DNA of 64,000 nucleotides from Platynereis dumerilii. Its lineage: Eukaryota; Annelida; Polychaeta; Phyllodocida; Nereididae. The DNA is taken from NCBI GenBank assembly GCA_026936325.1, contig JAPTHN010000043.1:3193988-3257987 (forward strand), written 5' to 3'. This document shows, in pieces, positions 1 through 10,610 of this stretch. Made by a program: the position numbers and the translations under genes. The notes under the pieces were generated by a model, which was given only the letters and a program-made list of their open reading frames with translations, was not told the DNA's origin and searched no databases. The stretch's first letter is position 1; each line of letters opens with the position of its first letter.

Positions 1-600
1 GTAAACCATGTTTTTGAACAGCCAGCTCCAGTAAGCAGGAATGAGGAGGCAAAACAGGGTTATAACTCACATGTTAAAAGCAATTTATACTATCGCCTAT
101 ATTAGATAAGTCAAGTAAGTGTAGGTGATATTAATTTGTGAAGCAAAGAAACGGGTGACACCGTATTGAATTGTCACAAAACAATTTTTTCTTGACGCCT
201 TTAATAGGAGACAGCCAAATTAAACATGGAAAGTGGCCGCACTTTTATTAGCTATGATTTTTTTTATCGTGCTTGGACCTTAGCCAAAACTGTGATAAAA
301 CCAGATGGAATAATTAGTTTTCATCCTACATCAGTCAAAATCACAACATAATCTACTCACCAAGCAGCAGATATCTAAGTCAATAAGTCAACCAGTCAAT
401 AACACCCTTTTGTGATATTCCCAAACATACCTGAAAAGAGAAAAAGTAACGGTTAAAAAAATATTGTAATAATAAAGTATGTCTAATATTATTTTGACAG
501 AGAACTTGAAAAAAATCCGACTCAAATTCAGGCTACAAGCAGGGGAATCCTGGTTGCAAGTACTTATCAAAAAGAAAAAAAACGTCAATCTTTGTGATAA
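1..600. other. intergenic DNA, no gene seen
   Basis: AT-rich sequence with only short open frames of about 66 codons that lack recognisable motifs. I see nothing that supports a gene here. Confidence 0.6.
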
Positions 601-1537
601 GGGTTGTTTTTCAATCGGGGTACATAGTTTTGTCTCACGGGGGTCAAAAATAAAGGTCTTTCTTTTCTGGCCAAATTGACTTTTTTCTGTTGCTATATAC
701 CGTGCCGTGGATTTCTGAAAATTTTAGGGCTACAAGTATTCTGAATTGTTTTTTATTTGACTTTTTGATATTTCGACCAAAGTCAATATTCTGCTCATCC
801 CTCTATTACTGGATGTATAGAACACCCAGTTGTATGGGCTTGTGCTGAGTGGATAGATATATATCTGACAATGAAAAATCATCTTACTTGCTTAATTTTG
901 GCCAAGAACTTTGTGTGTGTCAAGGAAAATAGTAATTTTGGGAGAGGACAGCTTTTTTCGGAGAGGACAGTTTATTTGACGAAAGCTGTTTTTGGTGTTT
1001 TCCGCTACGAGCATTGTGCAGTTGGTACAACTGAAGTGAAACACTTACCAAAACTTTGTCTAATCTATTGAAGGAGTATTTCTATAAAATAAAAATACTT
1101 TTAATTCAATGTTATTGCTGTGTTGCTGACCCTATTTCGGAGAGGACAATATTTGACGGAATTGACCTTCATGTGTTCAATGCAGGATTCTGAAGAGACT
1201 AATCATAGTTGCTGCATGTAATTCTAATGTTGAACTCTTGGGACCATGTTGAACGCATATTCACTATTGTTAAAACTTACTGTTAGGTTAGGACTGAAAA
1301 ATCTGAAGCGATATTTGCCTAATTTGCAAATGAGACAGTCAATTTTGGTCAAAATGACACAAATACATTTTTTTCGGGCTGTTTTCAACCGATTTGAATA
1401 ATTTTTTCGCTACTGTAGGTCCGTCTCAGTATGTTTAATCAATCTGTGTAACGTTTTTTCCACATATATGCATGGTATTTTTGGTATTTTGGATGTCGTG
1501 TGACTTTCCGGAGCGTACCCCGATTGAAAAACAACCC
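601..1537. mobile_element. short DNA transposon with 23-bp TIRs and GGAGAGGACA iterons
   Basis: The ends are perfect 23-bp inverted repeats (601-623 and 1515-1537), starting GGGTTGTTTTTCAATCGGGG. ATAA lies directly outside both ends (597-600 and 1538-1541), which fits a 4-bp target-site duplication. The word GGAGAGGACA recurs inside at about 941, 960 and 1140, the last two followed by a copy of TATTTGACG or ATTTGACGG. There is no transposase ORF, so it is non-autonomous. The superfamily is not clear. Confidence 0.75.
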
Positions 1538-1784
1538 ATAAAGTCTCTGACTGATTGATGCAACCAAACTTTTAGGTTAGCGGCTGCCACTGTATTGCAA
1601 CTTTTTAAATAATGTTTTCTTTTTAAATAGGATGTTTTCTTTTTAATTAGGAGGCTCAGTAAAACTTTCTGCCAGGTTTTTAAATTGGTAGCTCCTTATC
1701 AGCTGGAAAGTGGTTGGATGGATGTAAAGCTGTTTTCTCTATATTCAGAAAAGAGGTCTCTGAAGTGCACTTGAAGATGAAGGG

Positions 1785-2672
1785 CCAAGTAAGTGCTTGG
1801 TTAAAGACCAACTGGACACCAGATGGTCAGAGAACACAGATTACAGAACACAGCACACATCAAAGAATTTTCCTTCCAGGAGAAATTTGCTTTTTGAAGC
1901 AGAATTTTTGATGATGATGTACTTCATCAGTGTTTGTGTGGCGAAAGATTGAGAAAGCAATCCAGAGACACCAGCCCTCCTTCAACCACGATAAAGGACT
2001 AAAGCTCACACCAGTTTACTCCCTGCTCCTGTCTCTTGGGTTGCATGACGACTCGGCCCTACAGCACAAACATTGTGCTTCTAAAAAGACAATTTCTCCT
2101 GATTTTCAAGTAAATTCATCAGTGGAATGAATCCAGAGATCTGCAAACAACACTCCAAGTCAGGGCCTTCCACCTCAATGTCACCTCATGTATGAATAGA
2201 TGGGTAATTGTGGTACTTTACGTCCTGTATTTATGCACTTGATAGGCTAATTAGGACAGCAGGTTCAGACGGCAATGTGGTGAAGGATGATTGAACTAGC
2301 TGTCTTACATAAGCCCAGATGACCCTGTAAGAGCTGGATTCGAACCCTGGCAATTGGCAGCCTAGCGCGCTGCCACTAGACCAACCCTCCCCCTCAATGT
2401 CACCTCATGGATCTGTTTTGTGCCTTTGTTGCAGTTCTTTACCGGAACTGGCAGGGCGTTAGATTCTCATATGATCACATCATTTGTCCATGGCACCCAG
2501 AGTGGCAGATCGCACCCTTCAGTGTTTAGCAAGTGATTTAGTTGTTGTGAGAAGAAAGCACACTTGCTCCTTATGACCTGCTAACAGCCATCTTTTGTTA
2601 CTCTTTTATGCACTAGGCTGATCTATATGGTACATATTGTATTAGTGTCGGCAATAAATATACTAAATACCC
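1785..2672 (+). repeat. dispersed repeat Q, copy 1 (split by a SINE)
   Basis: Two blocks match 6690-7082. The first (about 1785-1860) shares AAAGACCAACTGGACAC and GGTCAGAGAAC. The second (about 2430-2672) shares CCCTTCAGTGTTTAGCAA and CTTTTGTTACTCTTTTATGC. The SINE at 2191-2391 sits between them. Just before the CAGTGTTTAGC segment both copies can be read as similar peptides in corresponding frames, so the repeat may derive from a gene. I do not recognise the family. Confidence 0.5.
2191..2391 (-). mobile_element. tRNA-derived SINE, family S1, full-length copy
   Basis: On the minus strand a tRNA-like head carries an A-box-like TGGTCTAGTGG and a perfect B box GGTTCGAATCC. A tail follows containing CCTAATTAG and GTGCATAAATAC. 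The copy is flanked by a perfect 18-bp direct repeat (2173-2190 and 2392-2409, starting CCTCAATGTCACC), the expected mark of LINE-driven retroposition. Other copies are at 22674-22882, 18004-18100 (cut) and 38700-38905 (decayed). Confidence 0.85.
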
Positions 2673-2897
2673 GTAAAATGTTTTGGTGAAAGAGACATGC
2701 ACAGAGAACGCCGCAATTGAGGTCAAAGAAGAATATTCAACATGCCATATATACCACTAACTGCTTTTGGAGAAGTTACCTCAGGATAGACCTATGTATG
2801 TCTTTAAAACTCCATTCACATGTCAGAACTTATAATGAGAATGTGCACCTGAGGCTAAAACAGTATCAGGTTTCTCTCATCGTACAACATTTCTCCT

Positions 2898-3860
2898 GTA
2901 GGGGGAACGGGGGCACATTGGGACGCGGGGCACCGTGGGACAGTGGGGTTTTCTTGGATCCTGGCAAGGTATATGATATGGTAGTGCCATCATATCTTGT
3001 AATTTCACATCCTGATGTTTCCATGGTTTTATAGACAAATTACAGCCACATGCAGAAGTATGGCGAGCAAAAGTTTGTTTTTGCTACTACTGAAGTAAAT
3101 ATGGACAGGTTCAATTCAAACCATTCTGTGGACAAACCATGAACAATGAAGCTTTCTCAGTGCTTGTTTGAATTTATATATCCTAACGAACAGTTATGAA
3201 TTGTTATCCGTATAAACACACTCACTGGTGTCCGAGAAATTAGCATTTTGGTGTAAAAGTCATATCGGGGCTCATTGGGACAGTATATTTGGGGCACATT
3301 GGGACGCACTTAATATGGCAGAATTTAAGTGTCCAAGGCAACTGAATGACCTGGGACAGCACACAACAGGTGTTCAGGCCACAGTGAATAGAGGTATAGT
3401 GGATTACCATACTCTGTGAACAAATTTGTCGCAAAGCACTGTGTGTTACTTACATAGATGTCCGCACCCAGGACATTTTATGTTAAATGTTTAAAACTGT
3501 TTAAAGTTATGAACTATTGGCACTACAAGGTGTTTATGCACTGTATATTGTCTTACACACTACTTATATGTGATATCTATTGCACATGGAGTGTTAAAAT
3601 GATTTTTCAATTGATGTCCCAATGTGCCCCGGCTGATGTCCCAATGTGCCCCGCGGGGCACATTGGGACAGTCATTTTTTCGACTCACATTATGCTCTCT
3701 GGCTGCAAAAGGGTATGTGAAGTCTAGTTAATTATGCCTTGCATTTAAGCTCAATGGTATTGGTGATATTCATGCAAACTTCTGAGTTCTTCAGTGCTTT
3801 CAGCATTGAGCAAAATTAGTAGACGTTAAAAGCGTCCCAATGTGCCCCCGTTCCCCCTAC
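2898..3860. mobile_element. iteron DNA element, word family W1 (GGGGCACATTGGGACA)
   Basis: Perfect 29-bp terminal inverted repeats (2898-2926 and 3832-3860) begin GTAGGGGGAACGGGGGCACA and include the first copy of the word GGGGCACATTGGGACR. The word recurs inside in both orientations: near 2927 (variant), 3268, 3291, and three copies at 3613-3672, the last two meeting head to head as a perfect palindrome. No transposase ORF is present. TA at the termini (2899-2900 and 3858-3859) is compatible with a TA target duplication of Tc1/mariner type, but the superfamily is unproven. Confidence 0.85.
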
Positions 3861-4269
3861 ATGGTATCAATTGATGTCTAGCTTTTACAGGCTGCTACTT
3901 ACAAGTGTGGGTAGTGCTGGTCAATTGTGTTCTTGGACAGGCAAACATTAATGCATTCTAAACACAGGGTTGTCAAAATGACAGCTCTAGATCTAGAGTG
4001 GTAATGTCAGGTGCCTAAACTGATAACTCATTGAGTCAACATAACCAACAGGCTGTCAATGTAAAAAAAAATATAGGATTGGTTAGATGTATCACTCTGG
4101 TAAGCGAGGCTACCAGATTGTGGTCAAATAAACTACCTTTTGGACACCTGCAGAGTCAACATAGTCATTTTGATTATGATAGATTAGTCAAAACGATTTT
4201 CCTGGAAGTCACCACCAAATTTTGCAGACATCAGAAAGGTAAGAACTCCCCTAATTCCCCTAACCCCCA
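3861..4269. other. intergenic DNA, nothing recognised
   Basis: An 83-codon open frame at 4031-4282 has no recognisable motif. No repeat boundary was found. Confidence 0.4.
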
Positions 4270-5060
4270 TAGGAGCCCTTGAACCCATGAATTCAATAAA
4301 TTTCGCAGTTCTTTTTTCCTCAAACCTCAACAACCTTATTCCACCAAGGTGTAAATGTGGAAGTGTGCTTGAGGCTAAATTGCTTTCAGTTACTCACTGC
4401 TCAACTTCGTACAACACGGTTATATGTCAAGACTCTGGAGGAAATGAGATGTTTTAGAAGGAACACCAGACCTACATTCACAGAAAATAAGCAGCAAGCC
4501 AGGGGATTCAAATTTGTTGGAGAGTTACACACAGAATACCAATATTGCTAAGCTATCCTTATTCAAACAAGTACTTCGTACCATAAGTTATAGCATGATC
4601 CAAATTTTAAAAAGTAATACTCAGCAGATCTTGTTCTTCTCTACCTCCTCAAACCAATTAAATTTTTCTTCTCTAATTAATTGGAGGCCCTACACTTTAT
4701 CCTTATTTTGTCCATGAAACATCACTCCATGTACCAAGTTAAAGTGCCAATCAAGAAAGGTGATTGTCAAGAAGTCCACTTGGTCTTGTCACCTCCATCT
4801 GCACCAATTTGTTCCCTCGATAATTCAAGGCTTTGTCCTTGAACGCAAAATCAACCCACTCTCAGAATAGCAGAAACTGCAGACAAAAAGATGATTGTTA
4901 TTTTAAAGCAACTTTCTGACAGCTTGACTCCATTCATATGCGTATAAATAAAGGAAAGTTCCATATTTGGATGATGCATAAATCGCAGCTTTCACTAAAG
5001 ATCAGGAATACCATTACATGTGAAGATAAAGATTTCCAAAGCATTAAGTGCCAACATTAC
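4270..5060 (+). repeat. dispersed repeat R, copy 1
   Basis: It contains two blocks found in the same order elsewhere. Block a (about 4335-4385) has CCAAGGTGTAAA followed by GCTTGAGGC. Block b (about 4755-4860) has GTGATTGTCAAGAAGTCCAC and AAGGCTTTGTCCTTGAAC. Related copies lie at 34596-37330 (two units in tandem) and about 53430-55060. No coding potential was recognised and the boundaries are approximate. Confidence 0.6.
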
Positions 5061-6689
5061 ATATTTGCCTAACATGTCCAGTGCATTACTTTCTTATCAA
5101 GATAAACCCTACGGGGATAATTACGGGGCCCATTAAGAACAGAGTTCCATCTATAAATTTTGAAGGAATGACCACGGGGTCCTCTTCAATATGCCCCTTG
5201 AGGGTGTTCATGTATGTTATGTGATAAAGGCTTAATAGTGGAGAATGTTTCTGCATTTAAATAGGTACGTTTGACCTTATTTGTATGTTTGTTTATTTGT
5301 TTCAAAATAAACTGACATGTCTTGAACTGCTACAGCATCAAAACACTCACAACCACCTCAAAATTACCACTGCACCGTACAAGTATATTAATTATGATCT
5401 CACTATTTCATGACTATGCCAAACAAGAAATAACATTTAGATGTTTACAGGACAGGTTTTGTCTTGTGCCTGGCTTGTGGCACAGAGGGATCAACTAACA
5501 TCTCTTTCAGCAGGTCAAACTGTCACAGGGGATGTGTTTCTTTCTTGCTTGAGGTGCAAGTAATTTACTACAAAGTTGCTAGGGCAATCAATAACAAATG
5601 TGGTCATCATGAGCAATTCAATCGTCTGTTAATCCAATAAGGTTGAACAGCAGAAAATATAGGCCCAAGAAAGACATACAGAGCAATAATTACTATCTAG
5701 TGTCCAGGGAATACAATGCTTAATTTGCAATATCTCAGTAAGCATGGGAACAGCACCTCCTGTGATAACTTATGTCAAGCACAAGAAGTTCTTCGTTTCT
5801 ATGTGAGAAAATACAGTCAGTGATAAGAAATTCACCCATAGGAAAAATTGTTTTCATTGCAAGAATGTCAGATAGTTTTTTTTAAAATTTCAGCATAACT
5901 GGGTAATAAATTTTTTTTCAAACGATTTCCCACCAAGCCTTGCGTCCACACGCCTAGACTGTAATTATAAGAGGTACATTAAGGGCTTTAGTCGCGAAGA
6001 ATGCACTGCATTAAAGAGATGTTATTTTTAGAAATAAAATTTTAAGGCAAGTAAAAAAACACTACTTAATGACAAATACTGAAATGGAGATGCACTACGG
6101 TAATAAATCAACACCCTGGGGTGACATTGTTTTATTGCTTCATTTCCTTCACACCCTTTTAACCCAAGAACATTAGGGTAATGACGATGTTTAAAACAAT
6201 TAAATTGTTTTTTTTGAGTTGCCCAGAGAATTCTTTCTTGAGTGCATTTCAATGAAGCAATGGATCAAGTTTTCAAAAAAATCATCATAACAGGAATTTA
6301 AAATCAGCGATGCGTAATTCAGAAGGAGCTATGCCACCCCCGACCACTTACACATGTATCTCGGATGATGTCAAGGAGTTTTTCCGTTCTGCAATTTTAT
6401 ACAGTTTGGTGGTGACACAGTATGAGACATGCTTTTACACAAATTATATTTCTGAGTGTAGTTGCTAGCCAATTTCTAATGACTTGTGATGAGCTTAATC
6501 AGACTGAGAGCAAAAAGGTTTTCACAGGAAACTCTGTGTGTTTTTTTAAGTGATAGGCGCTGATATACCTCTCTGACATTGGAAGGGGAGCGGATGCTCT
6601 TTACTCGAAATATCTGGCAAATAGGTAATGGGATGAGACTTTCAACCACATTGGAGGTTGAAAGGCCAGCAATTGAGTGTTTGATGAAA
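5061..6689. other. intergenic DNA, no gene seen
   Basis: AT-rich sequence with short frames of about 75 codons or less. I saw no protein motif, RNA gene or element boundary. Confidence 0.5.
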
Positions 6690-7082
6690 GACCAACTGGA
6701 CACAACTTGGTCAGAGAACGCAGATCACGGTGTACCAGAAACCTCAACACATGTCACAATGATGTGAGAAATAACCAAGACCGAGGTGTCAGTTGGAGCA
6801 CACTACCCAGAGCCCTTTGGTCTGTTTGGCGAAGAAGCTACAGCTCTTCTTAGAAACTGACAGCGAGTTAGACCAGCAGATGATTGCATCATTTATTGAT
6901 GGCAAACAGTGGCAGGCCACCCCCTTCAGTGTTTAGCAATTGATTTAGTTGTCAGTGAGAAGAAAGCATACTTCCTCCTTTTGACCTACTAACAACCATC
7001 TTTTGTTACTCTTTTATGCACCTGGCTGATCTATATGGTACATATTATATTAGTGTTGGTGATAAAAACCCATAAAATTTTT
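6690..7082 (+). repeat. dispersed repeat Q, copy 2
   Basis: It matches 1785-2672 without the SINE. An open frame before the stop at about 6937 ends with SFIDGKQWQATPFSV. The corresponding frame in copy 1 can also be read, with many changes. It may be a remnant of the 3' end of a duplicated gene; the product is not recognised. Confidence 0.5.
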
Positions 7083-7784
7083 CTGTTGATTACATAGATA
7101 GAGAGAGATAGACATGCATTTTCAGCTCAGTTGACATGTTAGCTGGTCTTTAATTCATTTAAATTACCAAAAAATCAGTTGTGGACGTAATGGACGGACA
7201 TCGATTTTAGCCATTAAAGCTTCTTGTATCTTACAATCATCAGTGGCTATTGGAACTTTTTTGCTGAAATTCATTAAACCAATATCATATTTAGGCAAAA
7301 GCACCAAATTCGGCTAATTATCACAAAAAAATAGCCTCCAGCCAGCCTTTTGAACCCCTGACTGTAAATTTGCAAAAATATGGTTACAAGTGGACCTTTC
7401 CTTTGGATGTCATGGCTGCCATAATCATTACATTAAAAAGTCAGCGAATGGTCCCTGCAGAAGGCCAGGGAGGTACAGTAAACAGATAATGTCACCAGCA
7501 GAATGTGAACTAAATATTAGGCTACAGCATTGCTGCAATATACGGTGCTTCAGAAAAAGGGTCACTGGTTACATGCCAAAATTAACAAATTATACCCACT
7601 TTAAAGGTCTGCCAAGAGCATGTTTTTAATTGTATGCTCATGAAAAATGCCTTAATTTCTCAGATTTACTTGCTGATGAAGTTTAAATTCTGCCCTGTTT
7701 CTTCTTTATGTCAGAAATTGGTTTCTAATACCCTAAATTTACTTTTATCTGATCAAATTCCAATTGAGGCCTTTACTGTGCTTT
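7083..7784. other. intergenic DNA upstream of a zinc-finger fragment
   Basis: No gene was recognised. A pyrimidine tract ending in TTTATGTCAG near 7690-7712 could be a 3' splice site for the zinc-finger remnant that follows, but no coding exon was found to support it. Confidence 0.35.
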
Positions 7785-8151
7785 CACCCTGGAGAGAAGC
7801 CATTTGCATGTTCTATTTGCAGGAAGACATTCAGTCAAAAAGGTACTCTTAATTTGCACATAAGAACACACAGTAGAGAAACCGTATGGATGCTCTGTTT
7901 GTGGTAACAAGTTCAGTCGAAAAGGATACCTTCAAATGCACATGAGAACACACATAAGAACACACAGTAGAGAAAAACCATTTGGATGTTCAATCTGTGG
8001 CAAAAAGTTCAGCAGAAAAGACAGCCTTAACATGCATGTGAGGACACACAGTGGAGAAAAGCCATTTGAATGTTCCTTTTGTGGTAAAAGGTTCAGTGTG
8101 AAGCAAAGTGCTGATAGCCACATGAGAAAACACGATAATGAACCAGTTTGA
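7785..8151 (+). pseudogene. C2H2 zinc-finger gene fragment, frameshifted
   Basis: Four C2H2 fingers can be read. The first ([14 protein letters not shown]...HIRTH) is in one frame. The next three lie in the next frame: [14 protein letters not shown]...HMRTH, FGCSICGKKFSRKD...HVRTH and FECSFCGKRFSVKQ...HMRKH, ending in a stop at 8149-8151. One base is missing in the linker after finger 1 (about 7880), where a GEKP-type linker would be expected. A short in-frame duplication ([12 protein letters not shown]) lengthens the linker after finger 2. Such proteins usually bind DNA in the nucleus. With no start and a frameshift, this is probably a decayed exon related to the gene at 47.3 kb. Confidence 0.75.
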
Positions 8152-8170
8152 GGCCAAGAACATGGATTAA

Positions 8171-8248
8171 TTGGTGCGGCATATGAAATATGCCGGCAAC
8201 TATGTTTTTTTGGTGCCGCATATGAAATATGCCGGCAACTATGTTTTT
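8171..8248. repeat. 39-bp tandem duplication with a hairpin
   Basis: Two 39-bp copies (8171-8209 and 8210-8248) begin TTGGTGC and end CAACTATGTTTTT. The first carries a perfect stem-loop, CGGCATAT-GAA-ATATGCCG (8177-8195). In the second, two bases at the outer end of the left arm are changed. Confidence 0.8.
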
Positions 8249-8310
8249 GGTTGCTCGTGTTGTGACTGTACAGTGGGTCATTGTTGTGTCAATTTTGTCG
8301 TCGCCTCACC

Positions 8311-8460
8311 GATAGCAATCAATGATAGCAATCAATGATAGCAATCAATGATAGCAATCAATGATAGCAATCAATGATAGCAATCAATGATAGCAATCAA
8401 TGATAGCAATCAATGATAGCAATCAATGATAGCAATCAATGATAGCAATCAATGATAGTA
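8311..8460. repeat. 13-bp minisatellite (GATAGCAATCAAT)
   Basis: Eleven perfect head-to-tail copies of GATAGCAATCAAT (8311-8453) are followed by a partial twelfth. The lack of divergence implies recent expansion. Stop codons occur in its reading frames, so it is non-coding. Confidence 0.95.
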
Positions 8461-9168
8461 ACTTTTGCTTTACTTTTTTTTGGGAATTATTGGCAATCAC
8501 TCAATGGCAATCACTCAATGGCAATCACTCAATGGCAATCACTCAATGGCAATCACTCAATGGCAATCACTCAATGGCAATCACTCAATGGCAATCGCTC
8601 AATGGCAATGATGGACTTCAATAATCAATGCCAATCAATGATCAATGCAGGGAAAGTTGGTGATCTTCGCCCCGAAAATATTGCAACACATGAAATAGGT
8701 GAAAATCTTATTGCCTTTGGAAATGAGTTCTCTCCTCTCAGCAATTTTCACGAAGCCCATTTTAAAATTGCTGAAATTGAATATCTCCATGTTGAGCAGT
8801 TTTTTGCTTCCAAAAAAGCAGAAATTAACAAAAATCTTGAGTTGCGAGACAAGATTTTGAAAGAAGATTCCCCCTACAAGTGCAAGCAACTGGTAAAAGA
8901 GTTACCTAACAGCATGGATTGGAAACGACAGCAGGAGCAGATTATGCAAGAAGGTTGTCGAGCCAAATTTGAACAAAATCCACTGTTGCTTCAGTTCCTA
9001 CTCGAAAAAACACAGAACAAGACAATTGTTGAAGCTCGTGCAGACGACAAGTTCTGGGGTGCTGGGTTGAAATATGATGATCCTCAGTTAACAGGTGCCA
9101 AGTGGCCAGGTAAAAACAAACTTGGGGAGATCCTAATGAAAGTGAGAGATGATCTGTCAAATGTATAA
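8452..9168 (+). CDS. NADAR-domain protein (YbiA-like), likely carried by the LINE
   Basis: Residues about 87-235 form a NADAR domain: EFSPLSNF (92-99), VEQFF with E115, then AKFEQNP, FWGAGL and WPGKNKLGEILMKVR. These match the family pattern of FS..SNF, an EH/EQ-F-F helix, WG.G and G.N.LG. NADAR enzymes are described as removing ADP-ribose from guanine bases in nucleic acids; bacterial YbiA is a relative. The start is doubtful. ATG 8452 is simply the longest choice, and residues about 15-52 are translated minisatellite. ATG 8608 or 8611 would start after it, and a splice acceptor (ATGCAG, 8645-8650) is possible. Sequence left of about 8666 belongs to the flanking array, so the true N-terminus is probably missing. 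The EN/RT ORF follows 1.4 kb downstream on the same strand. Confidence 0.8.
   Translation: MIVTFALLFFGNYWQSLNGNHSMAITQWQSLNGNHSMAITQWQSLNGNRSMAMMDFNNQCQSMINAGKVGDLRPENIATHEIGENLIAFGNEFSPLSNFHEAHFKIAEIEYLHVEQFFASKKAEINKNLELRDKILKEDSPYKCKQLVKELPNSMDWKRQQEQIMQEGCRAKFEQNPLLLQFLLEKTQNKTIVEARADDKFWGAGLKYDDPQLTGAKWPGKNKLGEILMKVRDDLSNV
8492..8603. repeat. 14-bp minisatellite (GGCAATCACTCAAT), first array
   Basis: Eight copies of GGCAATCACTCAAT; the last differs by one base. The sequences just before (TGGGAATTATT) and after (TTCAATAATCAATGCCAATC) recur around the second array at 13999-14124. This is therefore a larger repeated unit that contains the array. Every frame of the 14-mer is free of stops. 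Confidence 0.95.
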
Positions 9169-10562
9169 CTTTCAATGTTTCCTTTGATTCCAATTATGTA
9201 CATATATGTAACACTGGGAAATTTGTGTTATTTAATTCAGTCTTATAAGAAGGATCCTTGATTTTTGATATTATATATGCTGATCTTACAACTTCTTTCT
9301 CTTATCAAAACCAAATGCTCTTATAACTGAACTCACCCTTGCCAGTCACTGTGCTAACTTTTCTGTGTCCTAAGATTTGTTTTTGTTTTGCTATTGTGAA
9401 ATCAGCTGTTCTGCAGAATACACTATATGTTGTGCTATTCAAGTTGATGCTCCTTAATCTGTATATTTTATTGTTCAGTCTAAACCATAGCACACATCAT
9501 GATTATTGATGGTCATGGAATATCAATGTTGTCATTGCTTTATGGAAGAGTGAAGGTGACGGTATGTCTAGAGTCATGGGACCTTGTGCTATGATGGTAT
9601 GATCATTTATAATAATTTAAATCTTTTATCTAACTTGTCAAAAAAAATTTTCCATGGATGGTATCGATCACATTTGTCTTTTGCCTGGTTGTGTTTTGTT
9701 AAACTTCTCTACCTCCCACTTGCCGTGTATTGTAGAACATATAACATGCCAATAATATATGAATTCATTATTTGAGATCCTTTTAAACTCTGACCAACAT
9801 GGTTATTGGTTATGCTTACACAAATGGTTGTGTTATGTGTGGTTCCACTCGTTTTACTGTGATTTTCTGTATAATTGTCCAAAATGGTTATTGGCATTCT
9901 CTTTTGATATAATTATTTATAAGTGATATTTGGTAATTCAAGTTTCCAAGCGCATTTGCATGCCTTGGCCTTCACCTTTCATGGGGCTTTTTGTACATTG
10001 GGTTGATGTCTAACCTTGTTGCTATTTTGGTATTTAAATATTTATGTTGATAATAGCTATGGTATGTACACATAGACACCTGGTGGGTTTTCATTCTGTA
10101 TAAAATATTTTGTTGTTCTGTTGGTATACTATATTAAGAATTTTGTTGTTCTGCTGGTAAATAACATATATGTATTACAATAAGCAATTTCACATAAGTT
10201 GTTATGCTGCTGTTAACTTTGTCTCATTGCTCTAAGCCAAATTTTAACTTAATCAAGCCAGAGAAAACATTCATATTGTCTAATGATAACATGACTTTTT
10301 TTATTCACTTCCTGTATTTTTTGCAAGCTTTAGTCCATGAAATCACAGTCACTGCTTAGCACATGTCAACAGTTATATCTACTAAATGAATATTAATGTA
10401 TTTTCTACTTTTTACTTACTAACCCGTACCCTCTGCAGTTCTTCCTATTTAGCGTGTGTTATTCAATTGTTATCAATGTTTAATTTTACACTAATCAGTT
10501 TATATCGTCTATTGGTTTTTAACAAATTTATTATTTTCACTTCCTATTCAAATTTAAAACCA
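9169..10562 (+). other. non-coding spacer between the NADAR and EN/RT ORFs
   Basis: AT-rich with no ORF above about 63 codons. It contains a small duplication of TTTTGTTGTTCTG (about 10107 and 10141). It could be a long LINE inter-ORF region, a 3' UTR of the NADAR gene, or the LINE's own 5' UTR. A hydrophobic 60-codon frame (10386-10568) is in frame with the EN/RT ORF but separated from it by two stops. Confidence 0.5.
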
Positions 10563-10610
10563 TGTTAGAAGTCATATATATTCTTTATGTATCAGTGAAA
10601 ATTTTTAATT

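Noticed and set aside
2717-3034. 105-codon ORF at the left end of the W1 element
   Set aside because: It crosses the element boundary and reads through the TIR; no motif.
8311-8603. CRISPR-like regular repeats
   Set aside because: The units are head-to-tail 13- and 14-mers with no unique spacers, in an animal genome.
10386-10568. Separate hydrophobic ORF upstream of the LINE polyprotein
   Set aside because: 60 codons in AT-rich DNA, in frame with the EN/RT ORF but cut off by two stops; no motif. A leader from the ATG at 10563 is more likely.
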